Shown: piece by piece, positions 32,250-44,260 of the stretch | How positions within the stretch are numbered: the stretch's first letter is position 1 | How the letters are laid out: each line of letters begins with the position of its first letter | Origin: Oncomelania hupensis | Taxonomy: Eukaryota > Mollusca > Gastropoda > Littorinimorpha > Pomatiopsidae | DNA: 64,000 nucleotides | NCBI GenBank assembly: GCA_036898135.1 | Contig: CM072512.1 | Span: 19,758,118-19,822,117 of the forward strand | Direction: 5' to 3' | Notes under the pieces: generated by a model | Databases searched by the model: none | Told to the model about the DNA's origin: nothing | What the model saw: the letters and a program-made list of their open reading frames with translations, nothing else | Position numbers and translations under genes: made by a program

Positions 32250-32329
<80 letters not shown>
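32181..32329. repeat. (TC)n and (GA)n tracts in inverted arrangement
   Basis: A (TC)n tract of about 45 bp (32188-32229) is followed after about 25 bases by a (GA)n tract of about 76 bp (32254-32329). The arms are complementary, so single strands could fold into a hairpin of 40 bp or more. Confidence 0.95.
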
Positions 32330-32333
<4 letters not shown>

Positions 32334-34804
32334 ATTACTAAGCACGAATGTGAAATAAAATCAGAAAATCTTATGTTTATCTTGAATCTCCCTCAATATC
32401 CCACTTCATCACTTTCGAATTTCCTTAGTTTCCTCGTCTGTATGTCACTTAAAACTTTGTTTTTCACCACTGTTTTTTTTTTTTTTAAATGCGGTAGGAT
32501 TGCAATGTATACTGATAATTCCCCACCTCTCATGATGAATTATTCAAATATATGGCTTAGAGTCGGAGTATAATTTATATCGCAAAACTCAAAAACGTTG
32601 CAATTTGCTGTTATCTCGAGAACGGCAAATTGGATTTTGTCGGGGTCTCTAGTCCATGCTAAAACCTTGCATCCTTTATGAGAAGCATTTCACGGCCGTT
32701 GCGGGAAGTAGAGAGGATGGGAAGGTAGTAAACGGGAATGGATTATGATGGAGAGACGCGTTAGGTTTGTGAAAATCTGGGTGGAATGCTGGAGAATGGA
32801 TGCACCGGAATGTGTTTGTGGAGATGAGTGAGAAGAGGGCTGAAAGAAGATGGCAATGAGAAAACTGAAGGACGGAATTGTATGGATAGGAAAGCATGCC
32901 GGTGGAAAATGGAAGGCAAATATTGATCCCGAAAATGAAAAATGACATTTAAGACAGATAAAAATATAGTTCAGCTAAAAATCTTTAAAGTTTTTTTTTT
33001 AATCTTATTTTATTTAAAAAAAGAAAAGAACATTATTATTATTTTATTTATTTTTATTATTGTCTACCATTTGCTTTAACCATTGTGTGGGCTTTCTTTG
33101 CACAAATCTACTGCTAAAGTTTGAATGTTCCATTTGTGTTCTGACAGGGAGTGTTTAACGGTATATCAGTACCATAGCCGTGTATGAATGAGTCACGCGG
33201 CTTCAAGAGCGCGTCTTTGGGGTCTGGAGTGGGGTCTTTTGAATCGACCTAAAAACGAAAAACCTTACCGGGCATGTTATTTTATAGGTTTACCCTCTTA
33301 CCGGCATTGATATACTATCTTGAGAGTTATTTTTTTCAGTGGGGAACATTCACTGTGATTGTTAAAGGATCTATCAAGGGGGCATGGTTAAATTGGGTCC
33401 TTTTAATGGAGTGAGTATTTGTACAAAGATGTAATTCCAGTAGATTTTAAACGCTTTACACGTGTTATTTACTTGTTATGTAAACTTAACAAGAACATAA
33501 AGTAAATGTTAAATGTCCGAGAAAATTATGAAACTAGAGCAAACAATATGAGTGATGACAGTAGAGCTAACAGTGTGACAGTATTATATTATTTGTTCTT
33601 TTGGTATCTTCCGTAATCATTGTTAAACAAGATGTCAAGCTATTCAAGTGTATTTCCGGACACTTGAACACATAGCCGAGAAGTCTTATTTTGAGGAAGG
33701 AAAAAGAAATCATGGATCTTGAGGAAGCAAAAGGAAATCATGCAATGATAGGCCACTATCCTAATTGTCTGCATACCAAGAATTATAAAAATCGGTCTTA
33801 GCCAATTTTTTTAAGATATGGCATAAAACTTGCTTAGACAACGGTGAAACACAATGACTTCGATCTCTGAGAAAGTACAGATACGATTGATATAACGTTC
33901 TTAGCAGTAGTTCAGATCTCCGCAGAGGAAAAATTCGGTTAAGTTATTCTTGAAAAAAGGAAAACAATTTGTTTCAAACAACAACCAAAAAAATGATTCG
34001 GGGAGATGGACCGACCGACAACCGGACAACTACCGAAGGATGGCCCATGATTTGAAGTACCTCTATACCCAAACTCAACAAATCGCTTAGCTGTTTTTAA
34101 GATATTGAGCAAGAAAATTACTCCAGTGGCCTTGATTTTTGCGTTAAAGCAAATATTGTGGCACGGGACGCAGGCCACTCATCTAGGTAATGTTCCTATG
34201 AAGCTTGGTCAAAATCCGTTCAGTTGTTCTTGAAATATGGCTTACAACGGTCAACAGACCAAACGACTGACTTAGGGACAGGCCGACATTTTGGCTTGTT
34301 CTGATTCCCCACGGCTATTTCAAAGTATTTCCAGACTTATCAGTGGGGAAAAAAGGCAAATATTTAACACAGTTCTGTTTTTCTTTGTTAGCATACATAG
34401 CCTGAAGCCTTTATTTTATAATTACGATGCATGCTGTCCAACACTGCAGGATTTGTTCTTCTCTTTTTGCCCTGTCGCTCCAGGCATTTGTATTATGTCA
34501 GGACATAGACAACTCCGTTTCTTCCTCCCTCTCCCCTCTCCTGTCAACCTTTCACCACACCTCCCAGATTAGTTTTCTGGAGAAGACCAGAATTTCTTTC
34601 TTCCTTAATAAAAGGATACATGTGTGGGCTGTGCGTTTCTTGGCAAATGTGGTTATCCAAATAGCTATCACGAAGTGTTTAAATGCTGAATGAAGCAGAA
34701 GCCACATAAGCATATTACGAGTAATATGTTTATGTTAAACTGAAAAGTTCACGCGAGTGGGAGCCATTCTGTCTTGTTTGGTGGAACTAAATACTTATTC
34801 ATTT
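32330..34804. other. Presumed intron/intergenic sequence
   Basis: No gene or recognised element. A purine-rich stretch lies near 32690-32940 and short T and A runs near 32990-33060. Confidence 0.45.
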
Positions 34805-35098
34805 TTGACTTATTGCGTACAGCATTGTGAGTCTATGTATTCGCCCCCCAAAATGTGTCCCCAGATTCTTTTGCAAATCTGTGCGAAATGAGTCATAAAT
34901 AGTCCAAAAATCAAAAATAACATTTTAAATTTTGTGTGTTTCTGTCCGTCCGTTCGTCCGTCTGTGCAAAACGTTAAAGTGGCTCAGTACTCGGAACCTA
35001 TTTCATCTATCAAAGCCAAACTTGGTACGATGGTGTATATCCATGACACTTTGAAAGTGATCAGTGAATGAATGACTTCACTTCAATGTCAAGGTCAC

Positions 35099-35099
35099 G

Positions 35100-35176
<77 letters not shown>
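35099..35176. repeat. (AAT)n microsatellite
   Basis: About 26 AAT units inside Rep-B copy 3. Confidence 0.97.
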
Positions 35177-35177
<1 letters not shown>

Positions 35178-35715
35178 AAGTTGCTAATGTTAGTCAGAAA
35201 TGAAAATTTTTTGCAAAATTTAACTTTTTCCCAAAGTTTTTAATATTAAATTTGCAATTTTTTGAAGCATGATAGATCTATATCAATGAGACACACATAC
35301 TTTGCAAACTTGGTCAAACTCGCTTCAAGATCAAGGTTACTGGAACTGTCCATAGTCGGTTCGTATGGGTACTTTGAAGTGACTCTGACCCTGAATTATG
35401 AAAGATATAAAGTCCAAACTTGTTGTATTTTCAAATAATGGATTTATCTTTCATGTTGTTCCGTTTTTGCATTGAACATGAAGGTCAAGGTCATTTTAGG
35501 CCTTACGAAAACATTTTAAAAGTCTCATCGCTCAGTGGAATTGCTCTATATTTGACAAATAGTATGCAACAAAGTTGGGTTATTTGATCAAACATGAGCA
35601 TCAAAGATCACGTGAAGGTATTCCCTAGGTCAAGGTCACTGAAGGTGAAGGTCGCCGCAAGGTCACTGTTTTTAGGGGCATAATACAACTTTTGCTGTAG
35701 TTTATTTCATCGTAC

Positions 35716-36346
35716 TGTTACACTCATTCGATGTTAGTGATTTCTATCAGTATTTGATTCAGCCCCAATGCTGAAATCCTGATAAGGTGTAACTCAGATT
35801 CGTTTATCCACGCAGCCTGCTCACTCAGCAGCAACAAGGCAAAGTCTTCGTATGAAGTTTTCCACTTTTATTCAGCACACATCAACATCTGCATACAATT
35901 CTCAACTCAACTTTTTACTTTCCAACTCACTATCCACAACAACTCTCTATCAACAATAACACCACTTTGAAACAGTGCGGCACTTATATAGTCTCTTGAT
36001 ACTCCCGAACAATTTAGAACACGGTAGAAATGACGCACTACCACCAATCGCTTCTAACTTCGTCATCACTGACTTACATCATACATCTCTCTAAACCTTC
36101 CAGGAACGTTCTCATACTTCGATATTTATCGGGAAGTTTCCATCGATAGTAAATACTCAAATCTAGAGAATTCTCCAATAATATCGACTAACGAAAATTA
36201 TCAACGTTATACAAAGCTTCTTCTAACAACAATGCAAACTCAAATCAAAGGTAAATAAACTCTATTATTGAATACTTTGCAAAACGAAACGATTAGATCT
36301 ATCGTGCACGCTTCAGCCATACTATCCTTCGCGTTTCAACGTAACA
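35716..36346. mobile_element. Solo LTR 1 (631 bp)
   Basis: It starts TGTTACACTC and ends CAACGTAACA, so the ends form the short inverted repeat TGTTAC...GTAACA expected of an LTR. It is flanked by the 5-bp duplication CGTAC (35711-35715 and 36347-36351). A TATA-like cttatatagtc near 35992 and a possible polyadenylation signal aataaac near 36253 fit a promoter-bearing LTR read on the plus strand. No internal gag-pol, primer-binding site or second LTR adjoins it, so it is a solo LTR. It is about 90% similar to 49584-50218 by eye. Confidence 0.85.
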
Positions 36347-36649
36347 CGTACATAAGTGTATTTGGAGACGGAGTTCAAGGTCATTTCAAGGCCAAGAGCA
36401 CCGAAATATCACAGTTGGTATTAGTAATTACTTTTAATGCCACAGGTTTTGTTTTGTTTTTCGGTTTTGTTCTTCTGGGCACTCATTTTTCAATTTAAAT
36501 ATTGCAAGTTCCAGAAAGGAGCATGCAAGTCATTTGGGCTTTGCTCTTCTAGCTCTAAGTCGAAATACATGTAACCGTGTAGCCTACAAAATAATCCCAG
36601 TCTCTGCCTGTCTATTTCTGCCTGTCTTTGTTTGTCTGTCTTTCTCCCC

Positions 36650-36689
36650 CTCTCTCTCTCGTCTCTCTCTGTCTCTCTCTGTCTCTCTG

Positions 36690-36722
<33 letters not shown>

Positions 36723-36725
36723 GTC

Positions 36726-36797
<72 letters not shown>
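36650..36797. repeat. (TC)n-rich tract
   Basis: An imperfect TCTCTC/TCTGTC array, continued on the far side of the Rep-A insertion at 37276-37402. The long open frames here are low-complexity artefacts. Confidence 0.95.
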
Positions 36798-36800
<3 letters not shown>

Positions 36801-37273
36801 CCCACTTCGTGGAAATGTATTGCTTTAAATTACCAATGTTTCTGTCATTCTCATTTGTTCTTTCTCGTTCCTAATCTGTTCTATCAATCTACTATCTTCT
36901 TCGCTAGACCAGTCACCTCCTTTTTTTTTCTTGACTCTCCCAAAACTCCTCGGTCTGCTGGGTCAGCTTGGGAATATTGGACGCTTTCTGCCAAATGGTC
37001 ACTAGGGCTTTCTGTGGTATTATTATTTAGCAATGTAGGCATTTTATATGTCTGTGTTTTGTTTACATTGTATAATGATGTTTATATTCCATTTTGGTTT
37101 TGTAAAACGGGGGCTAGATAAATTACAGTATTGTAAAGTGTCCGGTTGGTGGAATGCCTTCAGTGTTACCATTAGGGTTGTTTCAGCAGATCTGTACAGA
37201 TCGGGGGCGAGTCCTCTTTCAACCAAGTTGTGGTCCTGATTCGGCTCATTGCAGTCCGCTGGACCCTATAAAC
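36798..37273 (+). mobile_element. Rep-A copy F (5'-truncated)
   Basis: It starts within the conserved atccccacttcgtggaaatg block and runs to the 3' end gtccgctggaccctataaac. TC arrays flank both sides, so it appears to have inserted into one long TC array; the target duplication is masked. Confidence 0.8.
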
Positions 37274-37275
37274 TA

Positions 37276-37342
37276 TCTCTCTCTCTGTCTCTCCGTCTCT
37301 CTCTGTCTCTCTCTGTCTCTGTCTCTCTCTCTCTCTCTCTCT

Positions 37343-37395
<53 letters not shown>

Positions 37396-37402
37396 CTCCA
37401 CT
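37276..37402. repeat. (TC)n-rich tract
   Basis: The right-hand continuation of the TC array interrupted by Rep-A copy F. Confidence 0.95.
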
Positions 37403-38124
37403 TCTACCACCATGCCTTTCCTCTTGTGTAAAGCATACAAGCATGTTTGGCATAATGTGATTGTGGTATGCACATGTTTACCTTTTTCCCCCTGCACTGT
37501 TGACCCAGGAGCTAGAACAATGCTGAAGACAGCAATTGTTAATGTTACCTCATTTGGAATACTGAGTTATAGTTCCTTTTCGGCTGTTATTTGCATTTTA
37601 TAGGGGTTATCTTCGAAACGTCCTCCTCGGCTTGAAGCAAGAAAGGGCTGATTACGCGGGTCCACAATCAATAAAATCCAATAAAAAGTCAGTGTGTTGT
37701 GTAAAAGGGAATGTCTTGCTAGCTACTACAGACGTCCTCACGGGACTGTTTACAATTTTCTGCTGGCAGCAAACATTGAACGGATAATCGCTGCATTTTC
37801 TCAAAGCAGTCATTTGCAGCGAAAACACTACGTTGGTTCTGTTCTTGCAGAGGTGACTGGCTGTCGCCATCAGATAAACTCATCTTGAAAAGAAAGAACG
37901 TTGATTATATAAGGACATTTCACGCCCAAATGGCGAGTAAGATATCATTGTGAGTTAGATGACGAATTTACTTAGACGAATATTCATTGAATTTAATTTT
38001 TAAACGTAAATGGGTTGGAGGAATTTTCTTTGCCTTTAATCGTAAATGGGTTGGAATATTATAAACTATGTTCTACCAATTTTGATAGTTGTGTAATGTT
38101 GCTGGTCAAATGAAAAATCCTGTT

Positions 38125-38190
38125 CCTGATTTGGCTCGGGCGAGTCCGCTGGACCTAAAGCAATAACCATGTAATGTAGTGTAATGTAAA
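38125..38190 (+). repeat. Rep-A 3' end fragment, variant-tail subfamily
   Basis: The stretch gttcctgatttggctcgggc, gagtccgctggacctaaagc and the following taatgtagtgtaatg match the end of the inner Rep-A at 16407-17010. Only about 65 bp is present. Confidence 0.75.
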
Positions 38191-39682
38191 TGAATAGATT
38201 TAGCAGAGAATGATGCTTGGTTTTCATGCAGTTCGATTCTGCAATTCTTCACTTACCTAGTGCTTAATCTGCTTCAGTGAGAGTTCAGTGTTTGTACTGA
38301 AGAAGAGAACTGATTGGTGTTAAGCTGTTGATAATACGTAGCCCAATAGATAGGATAAAAGATTGGTTCACAGAGTGTGCTGCATTTATATTGGTTTTCT
38401 TGCTGAGGTTGATTGTATTAATTAATTATTTTTTCCTCATGCTTGCGTTGTCTCAGCTTTCCTTTGTTAAATAAACAGTTTTGGGTGTGTGCTCGCGCCA
38501 TCATGGCATATGTTCTATGCTTGCATCTCGGACTAGTGAGCAATTATTCGTTGCTGTAGAGTCGATAATGTTATTTGCTTGACTTGCGTTCGGGACAGTT
38601 ATTACAATCTCTGCGACCAAACGTAGGGTGTATTGAATAGGCAGCTTTTTCTATCTGTATTTTGTATAGCCGTTTTGTTTCCACGAATAGCGGTTTTTGT
38701 TTTTCTTCGCCAAGTTTTAGATATTGCTTGTTCAAGATCGGCATCTAAGGTACAGAAGGAATTTTGTTCGTGTCTTGAATGTCACAAACTTGCAAAAATA
38801 ATTATTTTGTTTTTGATATTAACGCATTTACTTCCACGTGCAGTTTCTGTCGCTGCTTTTCGTCGTTCACCTTCTGTATAGTTAATGCTTATGACTTCCA
38901 TTACTTGCAAGTTTATTGGGGGCTAGCTTTTATGTCCTCTTTATGAACTCCGTTATTAGATCCGTAGCTCTTTCAGGGCAGCGTAGAGGTTCTCTCTCTT
39001 CTTTGGAGTAAACGCACAACGCGATACTTGGTTTCAGATCGCATTGGTTTGCAGCGGAAAGTTGATTACTTGTCTTTGATTCCAGTTTATGTCTGTAAAT
39101 ATCCCGCCTAATTATTAGTCCCTATTCACACTAAAAATAAATATCTTATATTATTACTATTGCACAAATCTGTATTAATTCGAACGTACAAGACTGTGTT
39201 AGATGTAGTCCAGGATGTGTTCCTATTTACTGCATGCAGCGGTCATTCAGTTTTGTGTCACGATGTTATAGTTTGAAGATCGATGACGATGCCATTCACA
39301 CGACTGTGCGATTGATCCAGCTCACAGGTATAGACAGAATTTGGGCCGTTTGTAAGGTCAGGCACGAAAATCGGGAGTCACAGTTCCTTAGCCTCGTTTT
39401 TGATTGGTCGTGATGTACGTGTCCCGAAAAAATAATTACGTCTTTATCGGATTATATTTTTACACTCTAGGCTAATGCCTTTCCAGCCGCGTCGGAAGAT
39501 GTTTGGGAGGGGGTTAGGGAGGTAAAGGGTGGGGCTTGTGAGGGGGGGATGAGGGGGAGGTTGAACAACATATTTTCGGAGGGCGGCAGGAGGGAAAGTG
39601 GGGAGAGAGAGTGAGTAGTGGGAGGGGAAATTAATTTTGTAAAGGCTATTTGCTCAAATTCTGCTGACAGTATCGTAATATG

Positions 39683-39714
<32 letters not shown>

Positions 39715-40121
39715 AACTTGCATACACGTACAAATGGGTTCCAGACCTTGCCTTTCTTAGGTACAAATGGGTTCATTTGTAAGGAACCCACTGTTTTCCA
39801 TGACCCCACTTTTTCCTAAGTACACGGGAGTGCAGTTTTAGTGCAAGGGAGTGCAGTTGTAGTTCATGAGAGTGTTTTAAGTACAAGGGGGTGCTCTATC
39901 TGGGACGGAGAAAATCCAACCACTTTTGGAACAAATTTTGATGAAACGTCGACCTAAAACGTCTCCCTTATTGGTGGCCAACTAGGTAATCTTTTTAGAC
40001 GGAAAAAGCCAATTTTGCATAAAATTCTTACATTTTTAGGAAAGAAACAAAACTTAGGATTCCCTTCATTCTTAAATAAACCCAGGTCTGATATTTTGCA
40101 AGTATTTTCACTTGCAACTCC

Positions 40122-40154
40122 TCTGTGTGTGTGTACGCGCGCGCGCGTGTGTGT
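40122..40154. repeat. Alternating purine-pyrimidine tract (GT/CG)
   Basis: TG units pass into CG units and back to TG over about 33 bp; such tracts can adopt Z-DNA under supercoiling. Confidence 0.8.
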
Positions 40155-40827
40155 TTAAGATGGCGGATGATGTAGTCTGATGTATCCTACTGAGTACTCC
40201 CATCGCCCTCCTTGCACGTTTACCCGTCATGGCTGTCCTCGACCATACAGTGTCAAAGTAAAGAAAACTTTAGAGTCCACATCGTCGGTGTCCATTCAGA
40301 ACCTTTATCTCCAAAAAAGCAATTTTGAGAAAAACGAAAAAAAAACAGTTTTAAAAGATTAGGTGTCACCAAAACAAACGTTTTTAGTATAATTTGTATT
40401 CAGTATCGAACAGGAAATTTGGTAGTGCTAGTGAGTAGATTGAGAGATCCCATGCCTGTTTGAGAAATAGACAGAAATGTTAACATACGAGGTTTTTACT
40501 ATTTTATATGTGCTGAAAGTTGCAAGTTACGAGGTGATGACTGTTTTGCATGAGCTTGAAGTTGCTAGTTAAAAAAAATTAGTAAAATCAGCGAAAAACA
40601 ATGGACACATTAATGCAAATTAAAGACTGAAAAAAATGCAGTGAAAACATTGCCAGTGTTGTTTTATTCAGTAATTCAGTAACCATTGTCTTTACAAAAC
40701 TGAAATTGATGGATTAACACAGTAAAATCCAACAATCAGTGAAAGCCTTATTGCACTCATCACTGACATAGTGTCATTCTGGCCAGTACAAGCTCTGTAC
40801 TTAGCACGCAGTCCTTTCTCGGATGTT

Positions 40828-40944
40828 GTTGATAATGTAGATATTTCTAGCAGATTATTCTGAGGTTGAAAATCTGCTCAGTGGTACTTCGTCCTGCTTG
40901 TTCTTCAGCTATGATTTGTTCAGCTTGGGGTTTCAACCTGTTAA
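40828..40944 (-). mobile_element. RTE-like LINE internal fragment
   Basis: On the minus strand the ~115 bp matches the intact copy's region around AEQIIAEEQAGF through NLRIICEKYL. Neither the tail nor a target duplication is present, so it is a decayed internal piece. Confidence 0.8.
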
Positions 40945-42439
40945 TCTAAATTTTTTTTTTCAGCAGCTATTATTTTGTTACATGTTATTTTTGCTTTTTT
41001 CATATCATTAAAATGTTGATCTGATCTTGATTTTAACCAAGTTTTATAAGCATGTTTTTTTTTAAATTAAATGTTTTACTGCTGCTTCACAAACTTCATT
41101 CCACCATACATTATCATTTCGAGTGGTCTTCTTAACTGATCTTTTTTTTTTTTTTTTTTTTTTTTTACTATGGAATCATCCGGATACTCTGCACATGAAT
41201 GTCCTTGGTCAATTTCGCCTGATCAAGCACCGGTGAGTATAAAGCGGAAAGCTCTTCACGCATTGCTTCAATTAAGAGTTTGAGCTAACGTACAGTAGCT
41301 TGGCACTGACAGCTCATGCAGTCTACTCCATCAGTGTTGACTTATGTCTCTGCCGTCACTGCTGCCAGGCCCACCTCCTCGTTCTGGTGATCCTCTCCTT
41401 CCATCGCGAACTCCTCATCCACTCTGTCCGTTTCCTTCTTCTTGCTCCCTTTCTTGCTGTCATCGTCTTAACTACCCTGATTGTTCAGTAACCAGAAAAT
41501 TTTAGCTGCTACGTCGGTTGTTTCCATGATAGAAACCGGAAGTGACCCCCTACAAAGGTTGTATATATCTTGACTTTCCATTGCATTATTTTCTTCAGCC
41601 TTAGTATTAGCATCATGTTTTTAATGTCTGCATTATTTTTGCATTAAAAAGAAAAGACATACAAAGAAGACAGCTTAATACTTTTGTTTTAAAAAGGTGT
41701 CTTATGTTGTTTTAAACAAACTGTGGCGTTTCAGACGGGAAACTGGAGATTGAGAATACAAGGAAAACTAAATAAAACTAAAGGACGCGGCTTAACGTCA
41801 GTGAAATCAGAAATGTAAATAAAGCTGAAGACTACAAGGAAAAAAGACTGTGCAACGCAAAAGGAAAGAATAAGGAAGTTATCGGGCTGTGAAAATTGCT
41901 CCCGAGACAAGACAAGAGACGACGAGAGTGGTGCCAAGAGAGAATGGCGGATCCGGATATTCGAGAGAAAGCCGTCAAAATGATAGGGCAAGAAGGAGCG
42001 TGGTATCGAACAGATCTCAAGCACAGATCAATACAAAACGGAGGATTCTTGCCTTTTTTTTCTCTTTCATTTATTGTTTGAATCTCTTTTTTCTCCTTCT
42101 GTTTATAGTTTTTCCTTTGACCCGCAGTCTGTGGAGTGCGATCACCTCCGACTGCATATCTGCCCATTACCTTCCAGACTGCCATTCAGTGCGCGCTCGA
42201 ATGTCTTTGTATCCGGCAAAGAGTCTTGTCAAGTTTTCATCCCTCGTAATCCAATTCCTTACGATGGGGGAAGTCCATAGCTCCCGGGGAAATGAAAGGG
42301 AATGCTTTATTCAGGTCATGGATTTCCACTGGAAATATTTGACCGAGCGTCTCCGTCAAGTTCCCTTTTCACGTGCAGCTGATTATGTGTATGTGTGTGT
42401 GTGGTTGTGTGTGTGGTTGTGTGTGTCGTGGATTCAATA

Positions 42440-42442
<3 letters not shown>
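40945..42442. other. Presumed intron/intergenic sequence
   Basis: No gene recognised. It includes a T-run (41141-41166) and a donor-like CCG|GTGAGTA at 41231-41240 without a supporting coding frame. The open frame at 41889-42440 has no recognisable motif. Confidence 0.4.

Positions 42443-42511
<69 letters not shown>
42443..42511. repeat. (TC)n microsatellite
   Basis: About 34 uninterrupted TC units. Confidence 0.97.
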
Positions 42512-42514
<3 letters not shown>

Positions 42515-42782
42515 CCTATTTAGCCAATTAAAATGGGGATGATATTGAAGAGTCCTCCCCCTCCCCCCTCTCCCCCCAAGTTTTTTTCTCTCTAAATTTC
42601 GTCATGTACATGTCATTCTGATTGCACGTATAGATATTGGATGGTTTCTTGTTTACGTTAAGATTTAAATTTTTCAATCAAGAAAACGGAGTTTTTAAAC
42701 TGTTAGTTCTCTTATTCAATGAGTTTAATATGTTGTTCTTGAACTGTCTAACATTTCTGCAATGGCGGTGTCATGTGTACTG

Positions 42783-44260
42783 CTGCTTTTTTGACTCGCA
42801 TGTATAGCATTGTATGTACTCACCCCACCTCCCATCCCCTATCCCCCCAAAAAACACAAAATCTAAACACCAGATTTTTGCAAATCTCTGCGAGATGAGT
42901 CCTAAATAATACCAAAATGATATAGAAACCCCCCCCCCCCCCTCTCCCCGTGGGTGTTCCGGGGGTTTCAGTATAAATAGTATCCCCACTTTCGGGAGAT
43001 TTAGTGCTTTAAATTCCCACTGTAGTTGTCTTTCTCCTTTGTTCTTTCTTATTCCTACTCTGTTCTATTAATCTACTATACTATCTTCTTCTTCGCTAGA
43101 CCAGTCACCTACCTTTTTTCTTGAAAACTCTTCCGGGACAAAACTCCTCATTTTGTGTGTGAGGTCTGTTGGATCAGCTTGGGAATATTGGACGCTTTCT
43201 ACCAAATGGTCACTGGGGCTTCCTATGATGTTATTATTTGGCAATGTAGGCATTTTATATGTATGTGTTTGGTTCATATTTTATAATGATGTTTGTATTC
43301 TCTTTTGTTTTTGTAAACGGGGGTTCGATAAATTAGAGTATAGCCTCAGCGTCCCTGCGTGGGATGTCTTTATTGTAAAGTGACCGGCTGGTGGTGTGCC
43401 TTCAGTGTTACCACTAGGGTCGTTACGTTCGGCAGATCTTTTATGCGGATCAGGGGCGAGTCCTCTTTCAGCGAAGTTGTGGTCTTGATTTTGTGGTCCT
43501 GATTCGGCTCTTTGCAGTCCGCTGGACCCTGTAAGCAATGATTAACTAACTAATCGAAAAAAAAATGTCCTTCTGTCCGCCGTCTATCTGTGCAAAAATG
43601 TGAAAGTAGCTAAGTATATAGAGTCTATTTTAACTATGACAACCAAACTTGGTAGGATGGTCTATACCCTTGAGACCTCGAAAATTATCAGTGAATGAAT
43701 TACTTCACTTCAAGGTCAAGGTCAAGGTCACAAGGGACATAAAATGTTAGTCAAAAATTTAATTTAAAAAACAAGAAATAGTTTTTTCTTTTTTTTCTTC
43801 TCTAGGTTATTAAATAGAACTTATGATACTTTGATGCATGATAGATATTAATGCGACATACGTACTATGCAAGTTTGGTCAATCTCACTCCAAGGTCAAG
43901 ATCACTTGAGCTGTCCAATATATATATATATATATATATATTGAAGGTAATCGTACAATGGTATGGCTGTTTAACCCATAGTATGCAACAGCATCGGGTT
44001 ATCTAGATCGCGTGAGGGTCAAGGTCATCTCAATATTAATTTCCCTAAAGGTCGTCATCCCAAAGTCACCGTCTTTTCCTTTGCTGTACTTTATTTGATA
44101 GTACGTGAGTGTATTTCGAGCTTGGGGTCAATGTCATCTCAGGGTCAAGATCATAGAAAGATCAAAGTTGGTATTACTTTGAATGCCACTATTTCATTTT
44201 GTTTTTCCAAGGCACTCATTTGAGTCATATGGGGTTTGCCCTTCGTGTTTCTGTGTCGAA
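42783..44260 (+). repeat. Rep-B copy 4, interrupted by a Rep-A insertion
   Basis: The head (ttgactcgcatgtatagcat) and tail (catttgagtcatatggggtt, then gcccttcgtgtt) match the family. The centre carries three overlapping TCAAGGTCA units at 43711-43733. A (TA)n tract lies at 43919-43941. Rep-A copy B interrupts it. Confidence 0.76.
42946..43554 (+). mobile_element. Rep-A copy B (about 600 bp)
   Basis: It starts ccccgtgggtgttccggggg and tttcagtataaatag and ends gctggaccctgtaagcaatg plus attaactaacta. It is inserted in Rep-B copy 4; GAAA on both sides (42924-42927 and 43556-43559) is a possible but weak target duplication. It is close in sequence to copy A. Confidence 0.84.

Larger units (their letters stand above)
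34805..36560 (+). repeat. Rep-B copy 3, interrupted by a solo LTR
   Basis: The head (cagcattgtgagtctatgta) and tail (gagcatgcaagtcatttggg, then ctcttctagc) match the other Rep-B copies. The solo LTR at 35716-36346 splits it exactly where copy 4 (near 44102) is uninterrupted. An (AAT)n tract (35099-35176) has expanded within it. Confidence 0.78.
37403..40827. other. Presumed intron/intergenic sequence
   Basis: No gene recognised. It contains a Rep-A 3' end fragment (38125-38190), a G-rich tract at 39485-39620, a (GT)n tract at 39690-39714, a short degenerate minisatellite near 39813-39895, and an alternating purine-pyrimidine run at 40122-40154. Confidence 0.5.

Noticed and set aside
32139..32573. 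144-codon plus-strand frame.
   Set aside because: It crosses (TC)n and (GA)n tracts (Ser-Leu and Arg-Glu repeats); a low-complexity artefact.
36534..37121. 195-codon plus-strand frame.
   Set aside because: It is mostly (TC)n-encoded Ser/Leu repeat running into Rep-A sequence; no domain.
41889..42440. 183-codon plus-strand frame ending in a GT-rich tract.
   Set aside because: No recognisable motif, and its end is microsatellite-encoded; overlapping frames on both strands.
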